A stretch of 64,000 nt of DNA from contig OX439036.1 in assembly GCA_949317995.1 (NCBI GenBank), positions 21,054,854-21,118,853 on the forward strand. Reading direction: 5' to 3'. The stretch comes from Acholoe squamosa. Lineage: Eukaryota > Annelida > Polychaeta > Phyllodocida > Polynoidae. Below are positions 33,540 through 46,700 of this stretch, in pieces. The notes below the pieces were generated by a model. That model saw nothing but the letters and a program-made list of their open reading frames with translations, ran no database searches and had not been told where the DNA came from. Each line of letters starts with the position of its first letter. Position 1 is the stretch's first letter. Both the position numbers and the translations under genes were made by a program.

Positions 33540-33785
33540 TATGTCTATCTCTCTGTGTCTGTCTGTCTGTCTGTATGTCTCTTTCTCTGTCTGTCTCCCT
33601 CTGTCTGTCTCCCTCTGCCTGTCTCTCTGATTCTCTCTCTGTTCGCATGTCTCTCTCTGTCTCCCTCTGTCTCTCTCTTCTCTCTGTCTCCCTCTGTCTG
33701 TCTATGTGACTCTCTCTCTCTCTTTCGCGCTCTCTCTCTCTCTGCCTCTGGCTTTCTCTCCCTCCCTGTTGTCTCTGCCTCTTCT
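33540..33785. repeat. CTGT/CTCT microsatellite-like tract
   Basis: Repeats of CTGTCTGT and CTCTCTCT with interruptions. Open frames on both strands (Ser/Leu/Cys or Arg/Glu-rich) are artefacts. Confidence 0.9.
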
Positions 33786-35576
33786 ATGTTGTTGCAATTA
33801 AACAAACACTTTTTAAAAAAGAGATGTTAGTCTTAACCACACCCATCATCCCTTGTGAAGGAGTGTTGGGACAGCCCCACAGGCTATAGTACATGTATTT
33901 ACATAGCACGATACCTACATCCATATACATTGGTACATATACTGTCACAGATAAGGCAGCTTGTTTGGGTGTTGGATGTACGTAGGCAAACGTGCTTTTT
34001 GACAGCTAGGATGTGCACGTTCATGTTTAGTCGCGTTTTATACATTTAAAGAACAGATCTGTGCTTTCAAATATGATGGAATTTTGGGAGTAAATGCATG
34101 GGTGTCACCCTCCCCCCCCCCTCTATGTACTTCCCTTTGGGATCCAAACTGTCAGGATCCCTCCACTCTTCTTTAATGCAACCAGTGAATGATGCATCAC
34201 ATGGCTCCCAATGTATCGGTGAATTGCAAGGTTTCGAACGAAACATACAAAACACTCAAATAATCACCAGGTCATTATTCCACATACCCTGGCCCATAGG
34301 CCTACTTCATTTGCACCTCATTCAGGAATATGATGAGTGAGTGGCAATTCTTACCTGGACTACAGTGACTCTATTCTCCGGGTGCTCCTGGGTCCTATAT
34401 ATCCACCCGAGTTATAGATAACCGCTGTATCAATGTCATGATAACGCTCTTTACACATCTATAATGCTACATATGAAGATACAGTCCTTGGCTTCCAAGT
34501 ACCAGCAGCAGAATGACCCAGTGGGACACCTTTCACTATACCTGCCCTTTTTTTTCTTTTTCTTTTATTAATGTTTATCTAGATCAAGACGCCCTGGTGT
34601 AGGCCCAGCCATGGGTGGTTTACCTGTGGGTTTTCCCACTATTTCTGCTCACTTGTGACATAGGCTTTCACCAGTTGGTTAGGTAGGGTTATAGATGCAG
34701 ATCTATACTGAAGCTTTGTTTGATATATGAAAGCATAGCCAATATGCCCCAGAGGGGCTTATCTTCCCCTTCCCTTTCTGGAGAGTTGCATAAGTAGTTT
34801 GGAGTACCATGTACGATGAACTCTGTGTTAATGTGCCTGTCTTCATGCCCTATTTCCATAGGAGGGGTGTGTCATGGGGGTGAGTGGAGGGGGTACCAGG
34901 TATAATGTATTAGGAGTAGTGTCCACAAGTCCATGTGAAGTGTAGAGTAGGTCAGTGTTATAAAATGTGTCGAGTTAGTCTACAGAAATATGAACGCAGG
35001 TGAGTCATTAAAAAACTAGATCTATCATATAATAGGACCTGTGAAAAAGGCAGGTATGCAGGCAGAAGAAATGGGAAGGGCGGCAGCAAGGAATGAAGGC
35101 AGGCAGGAGGAAAGGCAAGAAGGCAGACAGTTAGACAGACAGACAGGCTGGCAGGCAGTGGGGAATGCATGCAGGCAGACCAGCAGGAAGCAATTAAGCA
35201 AGTAAGGGAGGAATTTTGTCACCCACTTTCACTTCAGGATTTCGACCATTCCTCTAAGGTCTCCCATCTGTCTACAAGTTGTTTTCTCCTTAACACAAGC
35301 ACCCAGCTTGGCAACTAAACGCATTTTTAACGCTTGCATGTGTTTTATTAGGTTTGGGCAAAGTAAAACTTTTGTAAAAAAAAAAAAATACAAAAAAGAA
35401 ACACGTTTTATTCATTGAAAAAAGCCTTTGAATGTAATAAAACCGTTCCTCAACATTCGTTTCTTTTAAACGTTTTAAAGGTTTGTACAAACGTTTTAAA
35501 GTCATTTTACGTTAAAGTTACGTTTTCAAACCTAAAAAAAATAGAATGATAGAATGTTACAAGACCTTAATATGAA

Positions 35577-35945
35577 ATCAGCTCAGAAAACCAAAATATA
35601 CCGCCTTTGGATCTCCGGATCTATTTCTATTGCTTGTTTCGTGTTATCTAACGTCCAGTACCAAAATGATTAAATACATATGAAGGTAATTATTAAAGTT
35701 GCTCTCAGTTAAATAGGAATGCCCCATTATGCTCCATTTCCTTTCACTTCGGGGGGCTCAAAGTCTTGGATTTTCTTTTATGAATGACCACAAATTTACT
35801 TCTTTCTGATAGCCCGAAGTGTCCTCTATCAAATGAGTCGATGTAAGACAAGATTAGTTTACAACTTCTTTCTCCAGAGCCATGAGTCAAAATGACCCAT
35901 AAAACACAAAACCTGCTTCTGAAGACCTGACCCATACTTGTACTT
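35577..35945 (+). repeat. Dispersed repeat, copy 1 (internally deleted)
   Basis: Shares long matching stretches with 49160-50032: CAGCTCAGAAAACCAAAATA, TTATCTAACGTCCAGTACC, GAATGACCACAAATTTAC, CTGATAGCCCGAAGTG, TCTATCAAATGAGTCGATG and CTCCAGAGCCATGAGTCAAA. The middle of the 49-kb copy, including its 44-bp palindrome, is absent here. Confidence 0.7.
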
Positions 35946-36781
35946 TGTAATCCGCTGCGTATAAAGCATGTCCTATACGATATATACCCGAATCTGAGGT
36001 TCATACACCTTATAGACTCAGCCGAAAGTCAGGGGGGCATCTCATATGAGGGGTACTTTTACTATTGAACTGTATTAACCCTCAAGAATGAAGCCCCAGC
36101 TGCACCTTAAAGCATTTCTTTCAACTCAGGGAGGGCCTAACACATGGAATGTTCCTTATACTCGGGAGAATATGGTATGGTAGTACATACCCTGGGGGAG
36201 CTGCACTTCTGGGAAAGCTACAAAAGTTATAACTTATACAGGTTATGCGCAGGGGTTTAGGGTGAGATGAGAAAATGATAAAGACAGCACATTTTTTTTC
36301 TGTCTTTTATTTGAGAATGTTATCCAAAACACCAGTCTCCATAATAAATATTCATAACAGATTACAGTAGAATAAAAGCAGATATAGATATACATGGCAT
36401 ATAGGTCTACATATAACCATGTGCCTTTGTTAACAAAGATACAAAGCCTCCTCTGCCTTTGTATTGTACATGATCTTCAAGATATTAACATAAACGTTCC
36501 GAACAGAGGACTACCCCGATTAGGATTTTCAAAGAAGGCTTAGAGAGTTACCATTTATCTGCTCAAAAGATCACATTTTTGCAAGCCACTCTACTAGCGT
36601 CGTACAAAAGACTCTCTGCTTTCAAAAGTGAAAAGTGATAGTAATATATTTGTGTCCATAATGTGGAAAGAAAAATGCCATGATAGAAAAACTAGAAAAT
36701 GTTAGAGAAAGAAGAAAAAGTGCCAAGCACCTGCTAACGATTTAATGTAATTTTAATATTAGGTCTCGCCCTTGGCTTAGG

Positions 36782-36787
36782 TTTATT
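36782..36787 (-). terminator. MYSM1 polyadenylation signal AATAAA
   Basis: AATAAA on the minus strand lies 64 bases beyond the TGA at 36851-36853, giving a short 3' UTR. Confidence 0.5.
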
Positions 36788-36850
36788 ATATTAATTATCA
36801 GGCTGGTGCTGGTATGTTCACAATTATTAGAGTTTGTATGGCTGTGTAGA

Positions 36851-37781
36851 TCAGAATTGGTCTGTTTTTATTTCAGCCTCAGTTGAGATAAACTGGCCTG
36901 CGTCAGCAGAGTTCGTGCAAGGAATTTGATCGTCAAAGAGTACTCCATCAATAAGCTGACTTTGTGATCGCCGCTCTTCAGTTCCACCTTCCACCTTTAT
37001 GTCCCGCTCAGTCTTGATTTCCATCTCACTGATGAAGTCTCCAGCCAACGCAGAGTCTGCATTCTCTTCGAAGAAAACTGTGTCATAGGTGAACTGAGTT
37101 TCTGCATGAAGCTTGCTCGCAGACTCTAGTTCAGTGCTGGTTTCACTGTCTCTTTTGATATTACCATCCCTAGCCAGGTCTCCGTATTCCTTGCTGTCAT
37201 TGTCACGGTGGTAGCGAGTAGTTATGATTTCTGAGATCATTTGGCGCAGGTAGTCACGGCCTTCAGGCAGTGACTCCGGTAAGCTATGACTCAAAGACTC
37301 CACCATCTGTGAACAAGTAAAGTGAGTGAGAAATGATTGATTTAAGTCCTTCAAAAAATGAATAAATGTGTCCATCACCAAAAACATGAAAGAGGGGACA
37401 CAAAAGAGGAGATTAAAACCCGTTTAAGAACGGCCGGGGAAGGCTTTTAACAACGGAGACAGCCGTTTTCTATTTATGCAGAGTATGTGACCCATTTATT
37501 TTATGACACGAAAATTCTGGTGGTAAAACATTGCAAAGAAGGTAATACTGTCTTGATTTGTATTGATTCCCCCACCTCAAATGCACCACCCAACCCTGTT
37601 GTATAAGACTTCTTTACCTTCTGTAGACATGTGTGTTCAGACCGTGATGTGTAATGCTGTAGGAGGTGGACACGGTTCGGGTACGTCACATACTTGTCGG
37701 CCAGGGACGTCACCTGCTGACGGAACCCCTCAGTGTCCCAGCGGTCATGTTTCATGGTGTAGTCAAACTCATACGGCTGCC
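36851..37781 (-). CDS. MYSM1: MYSM1 exons 15-16: C-terminal region and stop
   Basis: Exon 15 (37781-37618) encodes [20 protein letters not shown] to HTCLQK, aligning with the end of the vertebrate protein (PYKFE...LTCLQKLL). Exon 16 (37306-36851) begins MVESLSHSL and encodes a 151-residue acidic tail longer than the human one, with two IKxE-type SUMO consensus words (MEIKTE, DIKVEGG) and a final EIKTDQF before TGA. Confidence 0.88.
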
Positions 37782-40700
37782 CTGTAAAAGGTGTATAGAT
37801 TATGGTGTAAATGGTCTGTGTCATACTTTTGTAAAGTAATTCAAGCATGGCTCCTAAAACTTACCCAGAGTTTGTGGATTTCTCCAATCTTATACACGGT
37901 GTAATACAGTATTCGTTTTCTCACAAACAAGACTGATGGTTGACAGGAACAGAGAAGCTTACTACATTGCAACCATTCTAACATGCTCTTAAAGTTTCTG
38001 ATATTTCAGCACTTCATGTTTACAATATACCAGGTAGTCCCTCGTCCAGTAGTAACAGGGAAATAGTATTGCCTACCTATGGTTCCTAATGTATCTGAAG
38101 TGTTGATGACAGTAAGACAGCGGGTGATAGAGTGCGGATCTGTTCGTCCCTGACAGTAAGGGCTCACGATGACACCAACGAACGGGCTTCCACCTTTACC
38201 AAACCACTCCTGTAGACATCACAATAAAGAATCTCAACAAATGTACTGCAATATTCTCACTAGAATACGATTCATCTTCATTATTAATGCCTGATATCAT
38301 AACAGAACATACCAGTTCACACAAACCATTTGACTAAGGTTAAGCCATTCTTCTTTCACTTTATGATGTCTGACAGCTATGATTATTTCTCTCATGATGA
38401 CGCTACTCAGTGCTACAATAAAATCTTATAAAGTTGATGAAGCCCTATCCATACCTGGTATTTCTGTTGTGTTTCTATGTCGCGGCAGGAGGGGTCGGGA
38501 CAGAACGTAGGATGAGAGTGATACCAGCCGACCACGGTCTGCCCCGCCTGCTCTATCTGTTCACATGCCTCGGTCTGAGACACTGTGGGTGTAAGAGGTA
38601 GATTCTAATTACTGAGAGAGCCTTCTGTAATATAGCCAGGGACATTTAGGTCCATTTGTCATACCATAATACAATGTATAATGATATTGTACATTATACC
38701 TTGGGTAAAATACATTATACCTTACAAAGCATTCAACAATACACACAGATATGGGTATCCTCCATGCTTAAGATACAGGACAGTCTATATCAGTTCTTGA
38801 TTTTGCTCATGGCCTTGTCTTTTTAATCAAACTCCTATGACAACTCATAGATGTATACTTAACATATTCTCAATCAAATGGTCATATCATGTAATACTTT
38901 CAAACAGGAGATATACCACTTACCAGGGTCCATCTCACACTGCATGCCTGTACTTAAACTCTCACAGGGTACAGCCATAGTAATCTGTAGCTGGTCCCCA
39001 TGTTCCCTCCCCTCCCCACGCCCTGCGGAGAACCGGCCACCAAGGAGCCCGATAACCTCCGTCTTGGACATGTGTGCATGCGTATCCATAGTGACTGATG
39101 CGCAACTCTCCATCTCCAAACGAAAAGGTGCCTGCCAGGGTTATAATAGATAAGGGAATGTCAGATCAGTGTATCTTGAAAAACCCTGAAATCAGGAAAA
39201 TTCCTGAATACTTCTATCCGTAATATTGTGATTCTAGTTTAGATCATTTGTTCATGTTGTTGATCCTGTGCAAATTTCTCTATCTTATATTCCCTTGCGT
39301 GAATTATCTGCTGCGTTAACAACCAAAGGAAACAATTATTTTCTATTATAATTTGATTGATCACATTACTCAATATCACTGTAGTTTGTAGTTCTTAACT
39401 GAATGAATATTTTTTTCTTGTGGATAGGTGGTAGAGAACATAGTTTGAAGTAAATAAAGGACCTACCGGCTGCTCATCTGTAAATTTATTGCATCTATTA
39501 AGCTTGAATGGGTCATATGATGTGCGTAGACGAACGACCTTCTTTTTCTTTTCAGCTGCTTCTCTTTCCTTGTGCTAGCAATGTTATAGAAATTAAAACA
39601 AAATATATCGGAGACTACTTAAAGGAAGTCAAATGAACATATATAGTGAAATACCAAAAAGAAAATACTACAATGTACAAACCTATCGAATCAAATCTTC
39701 AACATTACCGTAATAGATAAAAGAGGATACTGAAATTTAGATCAATTACTTAATAGTTACTCTGAGAGTATTCCGGCATATATACCAGTAATAGGTTACT
39801 CTCACCTCGGTTGTCTTGCCTTCTAATTCCCTTTCATCTATCCATTGACCTTCAAAGTCTCTCACTCGCCGCTTCCTGCTTGGCTGAAATATAAAGGTTG
39901 AGGATTAAACACAACTCATTTTACAAGGAAAGGATTAACTTTAAACGACTTTACAGATCACGATCTACTGATGCCAAATCACCTTGACTAGAAAACAGAT
40001 GTTACGAGTTGTTTTATAAATGTAGTAGTAAGAGCTATATGGCATTGGTATAGTATACGTTGTCCCTGAAATGCTCCATTGAATCCATTTATATGCAGTT
40101 TTTGTACAGGATTCTATAGGTCTTTTGAACCTGAAAATCCTTAAATCAGAAACACGTTAACCCATATAAATATCCTTGCAAATTATATCTATACTATGCC
40201 TTACTATGTCAGTTCTTGGTGCATGGCTGTCTGCGTCCTTTTTGGGTTTGGTTTTTCTTGGTTTGGCCGGAACAGATCGGTATGGTCGTAAATACTGGGC
40301 CTGGCCTAGAGACAAATATAAAAGATCAGAATATGACACATAGAAAATGATGAGATAAATAAGAGGAATCAAGATAAGGAAGCATGGGGATAATATTTAT
40401 TATAGATATCTGTATATCAATTCAACTTACTGCAGTTAAAGTTGATGGCGCCAACTTGTTCAAGGTAGGTGTGGATCCGACCGATACAGTTTACGTCTCC
40501 ACAGTCCTTGAGACCTGGACGCACTGAAGTCTTGTTGAGGTATTGTGGTCGAGACTTCTCCCTGTATATATCATACAAATAATAGTGCTTGTATTTAATC
40601 TTTTTTTTTTTAAATGCAACTTGCAATAATCGACTAGGTACAGGTTTCCCTTTTATTCTATGAATATGCCAAGACCCTTTGGACGATGTCCTTGAAATAG

Positions 40701-43700
40701 ATTAGATTACTTTTCCCCTTTAATCATTGGTATATTCGAATATTACACAAATGTACAAAATGTGTCACACTATAAACTGTTATATTGAGATTGTAAACTA
40801 TTCATATCTAAGGCCAGGAAAAAATGTGTCTATCTGTTTATATGTGTTTAATACAGATTATACAAATTCATTTCTGAGCCAGAAAACTCACCATGCATCT
40901 AAGATAAAGTTGCGAATTCGCAGATAGCGGTCAGGGGTTTTCATTCCAGGGCGCTGAGTGAAGAATTCTGAGTGAATCTGTTGCTCCTGTTCTGAAGCTG
41001 TGTCGCGGGGTAATGACGCCTCCTCAACCGGGTTTGGCAGGTAAACAATATCACCGAGTGATGTCAGGATGCCAAATTCTGGGGAAAAACAAGTGAAACC
41101 CTCACTGAAATCTGTGACCATGAGTGATTATGTGCTTCTACCTAACATAACTATGGCGACAATTGCTTAGTCGATGGTACAGAAAAGCCTATTCTATGGT
41201 ACTATGTAGAAAGAAGGAAATTTGACAGAAATATGATTAGATTTCTGGACTGTCTTGGGTGATAACTGATTGAAAGAAAAAGTTGCCGCCGCAGTTAAAT
41301 TTATCCACTAGAGCTTACTCAAGCCAGTTATAATTAACTTACCATTTGGGTGTGCGTCCTCCTCCTCCTCTTCTGAGCTGCTCTGTATATTCTGCTCCTC
41401 TTGGTCATCCTGTGATGTACTATCTGTACTACACAAACTGTCAGCACTGGTTAATGCGGTGCATGCAGTCTCCGCTCCAACCGGCCTGACCAATGCTTCG
41501 TCTATCCTATTATCACCCTGGTCTTTGTCGCATTGCTGCATGACTGATTCTGAGGGCTCGCTGAGGAGTAATTCTGGAGGTGTTTGCGGGATGACATTAT
41601 CGAGCGGTGAATGACTCATGTCATCTTTGGCACTTTTTCTAGCTTCCACGATATGGGTTGAAGCCGTATGTCCCTCTGCTGCAGGTTGCTTTACCTCATC
41701 TACAATAGGTTTTGGTGCTGTTGTAAGTTTTACTTCAGGGACATTCAGACTTCCACTATCTGGATCCTCGTGTTCCTCTAACTGGTTTTGAAAATCTTTC
41801 ACACACTGATTTGACAGATCCCCATTTGCATGTTCTTCAATGTCTCCATTCACCTTTGGCACAATGCCTGCAGACTCGACAAGTTGACGGTACACAGCAT
41901 CTTCCGTTTGACTCTCTGTGTCCTCAATGTCCTCAATATCAATATCGACATCAGAGTCTTCACTATCATCATCGCGACTACTCGGGATCCGAACAACTTC
42001 GGAACTAGCGACCAAGCTGCTGACAGTTACCGTCTCTTCCACTTTAACTTTAGATGGAGACTCACTTGCCTTACTCTTCTTTTTGATTGGCACTTTTTCT
42101 TTCGGTGGCCTGCCTGGGCCACGCTTGCCTTTCACAGACAAAACGCGATTTGCATTGGCTTTTGGCTTGATCATCTCTTTTATTTTCTGTGACAGGGATG
42201 ACAATGCTGGAGTCGGGCTGGCAGTTTGTGTGGATTGGGCCCATACAAGGGAGGCATTTTCATAGTATGTGCTAAGTTTCTTAGGCGACACTTTGACCGT
42301 TGGCTGAGCTGTCGTAACGGCTTGAATAGCGTTCTGTATACCAATGGGTAAGTGGGTTTTCATGTTCTTGGGATCCTTTTTGGTCTTGTATTTCTCCTCT
42401 TCCTCTCTTGCCTGATAGAAATGTTTTTGGAATAATTGAGTTTATTTCTGATACAATCTAATGTCTTTACCATAGTCAAATTATTACTTGATTTGTGGAA
42501 CATTGAACTAATTGAATAACGACATAAGGGAGTGGTCATTATTTATCAACAGGGGGGGGGGGTTTAAATTTTTTAGCCCACCCCCTCGGGAGGGGTCTGA
42601 AATTTTTACGCCCCCCCCAAACCAACCATTCCCCTGTTGATAAATGATGACCACTCCCTAACCCTGAAATTATTATTGAGTATCTATACTTTCAAACGTT
42701 CATGTACCCTTTGAATTCAGTGATGATCTTGTTTTAGAAATTTGTTTTACATAGAAAACAGTATGTATACTCGTATTTCCCTGTTACCTTGATTTTGAAG
42801 TAGTGTTGACCATAGCTCTTCACTTGCTGCGTCGTTTTATCTGGGATCAGCTCTGCAATACGCGCCCATTTACGTCCGTATATTTCCTGCGCAAATGATA
42901 AAACGTAATACTGTAACAGATGTATGGTCCTGATAAGTTGTAAGAAGTAATCAGGTAGTAAGGTAAACACGCAAGAATAAAACCATAGTGTTGTAGATTT
43001 TAATACAATAGTAGAGAATAGTCCTGTGAGACATGGCATGGCGACTTGTAATCTTGTGTCTAGTTTCAGTTGGTGAGACTGATAGATAGGGCATACTATC
43101 ATCTGGGCTTTTGGTAGTACATAGCACATTCAACCCGAATTACCCACTGCAGTTAAGTACTAAAAGCCTGTAGACTGTCCATTCTGCATGCACCTCACTC
43201 AGCTGTCACAGGTACCTGTCTTATTCAATGTTCAATGCCATAGTCAACAGCTGTGTCATTATGAGTGTACACTGTCTCAGATCGCCAGGAGCCTGCTCTG
43301 CCTCCCCGCCCCCACACACACCCAACTGCCAATCACCTTGTAATAGTCTGTACCTCGTCTCGGACCAGTGGTCAGCAAACCGGCCAGATCACTCCACCTC
43401 TCTGTAGAGGGGGAGCACAGTGTAAGTACCTCTGTGTACAAAAATGTTTTCAGTGTTTCACAAAATCATTTATATAATGAAAGGAGTGAGTGAGTAATAG
43501 ATGTTTAACGCCATTTCGACAGCTAAGGTCATACTCATGGCGAGAACCTCATTACACAATTTCACAGAGGAATGCGTCAGTGCCCGCGCATATGTGCACC
43601 ACACACATCCTGAGGCGATAGGAAAGAGGAGAAATAGACCCTTTTAAGTGGGCTTGGGAGGCCCATATAATGAAAGGAGTAATTAAATTAATCTTTCATC

Positions 43701-46700
43701 ACCAATAGCAGATACATATGGCAACACACACTTTAGCACTGATTTCTCCATAGAGATCTTTAACAGTGAATACTTTGTTCAAATACAGAAAATATGATCC
43801 AATTTTACCATAATCCACTGAGATGAAACCTGTACTACATATATATAGTAGTTTCAGAACAAACAATTCTAAAACAAAGGCTACAGAGATGCACTTCTGA
43901 ATCTTAAAATGCTCTAATGCTAATCTGCCATAGGGCTCCAAATGATGAAATGTCTTATCTGCGAATAAAATCAAAAGTATGAGATATATTCTGAAAATTC
44001 CTTCACTGATAAGTAAAGTACACACACTGTTGTTATTACATTAGAATAGTGAGCAGGAATAGTCCATAGCAGAGGAGCCACAAACAAAAATAGATTGCAA
44101 GGCCTCCCTATCCCTTACACCGTGGCGACTGTGAACCATACACTAGTCTACTCATCTCACGAGTAGTACTCACTAGTCGCCACGCTAATAAAACACCACT
44201 GATACCATTATTTCTATTATCTACTCAGTACCATATCATAGAATTGCAATGTATCTTACCAATGCTTGTTGAAATACTCGTTTCTCCTCCTCAGTCCAGG
44301 TTCGTCTCTGCTGGGCCTGTTTTTGGAGGCTTGTTGAGGCGTGAGCAGCAGGAGTCGCTTTACCTGCCTGTGTCACCTTAGTGACCGTTACTCTACCATT
44401 CATGTATTGTCTACAGGTCGGTTAAGGACTATTGTTACATCGAGCGTATATCTAAATTCTATCATGTGGGGCTCCAGAAAGGGGCATTTATATATCAGGA
44501 CACTTAGCTCGTTTCATGGATAAAGACCGGATCTCTATTACACTACCGTAAACTCCCGCGTATAAGACGCATTGCGCGTATAGGACGCACCCCAAACTCA
44601 GCAGGACCATTTTCGCGTATAAGACGCACATTTTAAGGGTGATTTTTGTCAATCCAGTACTGTTCTATGGTAAAATTACCCCTCGTATAAGACGCACCCC
44701 CAATTTCAGTACATCCTATAAGACCCACAAGGCATTTGTTTGGCGTAGAGGACGCGTCTTATACACGGGAGTTTACGGTATTTCACATAATTATTGTGAT
44801 ATCGTGGCTTCTATGTCATGCAGCTCTGAGGCTAATTTTGTCTATATAGGTTTAGCTATCCATTTGCCGAGTATCACCATGCTATATACCATTGTGGTGA
44901 TTAAATTTGCGACAGTTATTTTGATTACCGGTACAGCTTAAGGAGGACAAAGCCCCGCCGCCCTTATACTTGTACATGATGTCTTAATATAGGTTATTCT
45001 AATGGATGGCCTATATTCAGATCCCATGTGCACCCTACACGATTCTACTTTTATATAATTTAGCCTTTTGTGGAAGGAGGTCTAATAGTAGTACTTTAGA
45101 ACCGCGCATATAAGGCGTACCCTGAAGGGAAGGAAATGTTCTAAGGTGCAGCTGAGTCTTTATTTTTGTACAGTTAAGTACAACCAGTATACATACTCTG
45201 GTATACAACAAGCACCTTATACGTAATGTACTGTGGTAATATCTCATGGCTAGGATACTGTTCTTCTTGCAGCATCTTCTCTATGGCTGCTTTACTCTTC
45301 TCGTCTGTGCAGTGATCTAACGACCAACCCTGAAATCGATGAATAGTATTACCGTAATTCACATTTTATAATACCAATAGTTACTCGTGATAAAATCAAA
45401 TATACTTTACAGATTTGATTAGAAGCCCCTGAATATAATTGATATTCATATAATACAAGACTGATAAGTCCTCTATGCAATGGCAGGCCTCTACAAAAGG
45501 CCCTATAAAAGGCTATAACTATGTCATTCCTTTTGAAGGGGGATTATGAATCTGCATGAGCCGCACCTGCGTATAAGCCATACTGAGTTTGTGGATTACT
45601 TTAAACGTTTTAAAAATTCATTACTTTGAAAACCCACGGGGCACTAAGGGCTAGCCTCATCACCCAGATATTAACTTGATAGGAAACATGCCATCGGTAC
45701 GGCTTATAATATTTTTCAGACCTCATGTTCTGCTTAACCCGGTTGTGACCTATTCCGACATACCGGGTTATATCACACCAATCAGAAAATTCCTGTCATT
45801 CGGTGCAGACTTTTCAGGGTGCATTCAGAAACACCTGGTACCCATCACACTGGCTGTTAGCAATCCTTATCTCTCAGGGTACCAGATTCAGCAGGGGTGA
45901 CACCACTAGGGATCCCGCTAACCAGGAATACCGTAATCTCCCGCGTATAAGACGCGTCCTCTACGCCAAACAAATGCCTTGTGCGTCTTATAGGATTTCT
46001 TCAAGTTGGGGGTGCGTCTTATACGCGGGGTTTTCCAACATCTCATTTGGGAAAATGCGCCGATGACAGCTTGAACTCATAGCGCAAGCACCGCGGCAGA
46101 CCGGGAGGTGTCGACGCGCTCGCCGGGGATAAGGCCCACCATGCGCCGATGACAGCTTGAACTCATATAGCCAACAGCGCGGCAGCCCGGTCGCTGTAGA
46201 TTTGCTCGGCCGGTTTGACGCCGACCGTGTGCCGATGACAGCTTGAACTCATATAGCCAACAGCGCGGCAGCCCGGTCGCTGTAGATTTGTCGGCGGGTT
46301 TGACGCCGACCGTGTGCCGATGATAGCTTGAACTCATATAGCCAGCAATTCGGCAGCCCGGTCGCTGTAGATTTGCTCGGCGGGTTTGACGCCGACCGTG
46401 TGCCGATGACAGCTTGAACTCATAGAGCCTGCACCGCGGCAGACCGGTCGCTGTAGATTTGCATCGACTCATAGCGCTAGTGCCGCGGCAGACCGGGGAA
46501 TGGTCCGCACGCCTGCCGGGGTGTAGGGACGCATGGACCGACGACAGCTTCAACTCAACAGGTTGACACTATAGACAAAGCGGCGTGGCTTGCCGGGGTG
46601 TAGGGAACGCATGGGCCAATGACAGCATAGACTTAAATATTTCTTTTAATTTTTTGGGGGGGAGGGGTGGGGGGGGTGCGTCTTATACGCGAACCCCCCC

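Larger units (their letters stand above)
31266..36781. other. Intergenic region between the TIR gene and MYSM1
   Basis: About 5.5 kb with no supported gene. It holds a Harbinger-like MITE (33118-33395), a CTGT/CTCT tract (33540-33785), a GCAGGCAG-rich tract (35050-35180), an AACGTT fragment (35308-35528), and a copy of a dispersed repeat (35577-35945). The promoter of the TIR gene should lie just above 31265, but I see no clear TATA box or initiator there. Confidence 0.5.

Noticed and set aside
33545..33830. Frames in the CTGT/CTCT tract
   Set aside because: Microsatellite-like composition; amino acid bias mirrors the repeat.
41811..42265. Plus-strand frames opposite MYSM1 exon 6
   Set aside because: Shadows of a well-supported exon; no independent similarity.
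46077..46553. 158-codon minus-strand frame with repeated His/Arg-rich blocks
   Set aside because: Caused by the 86-bp tandem array in a transposon; not spliced to anything.
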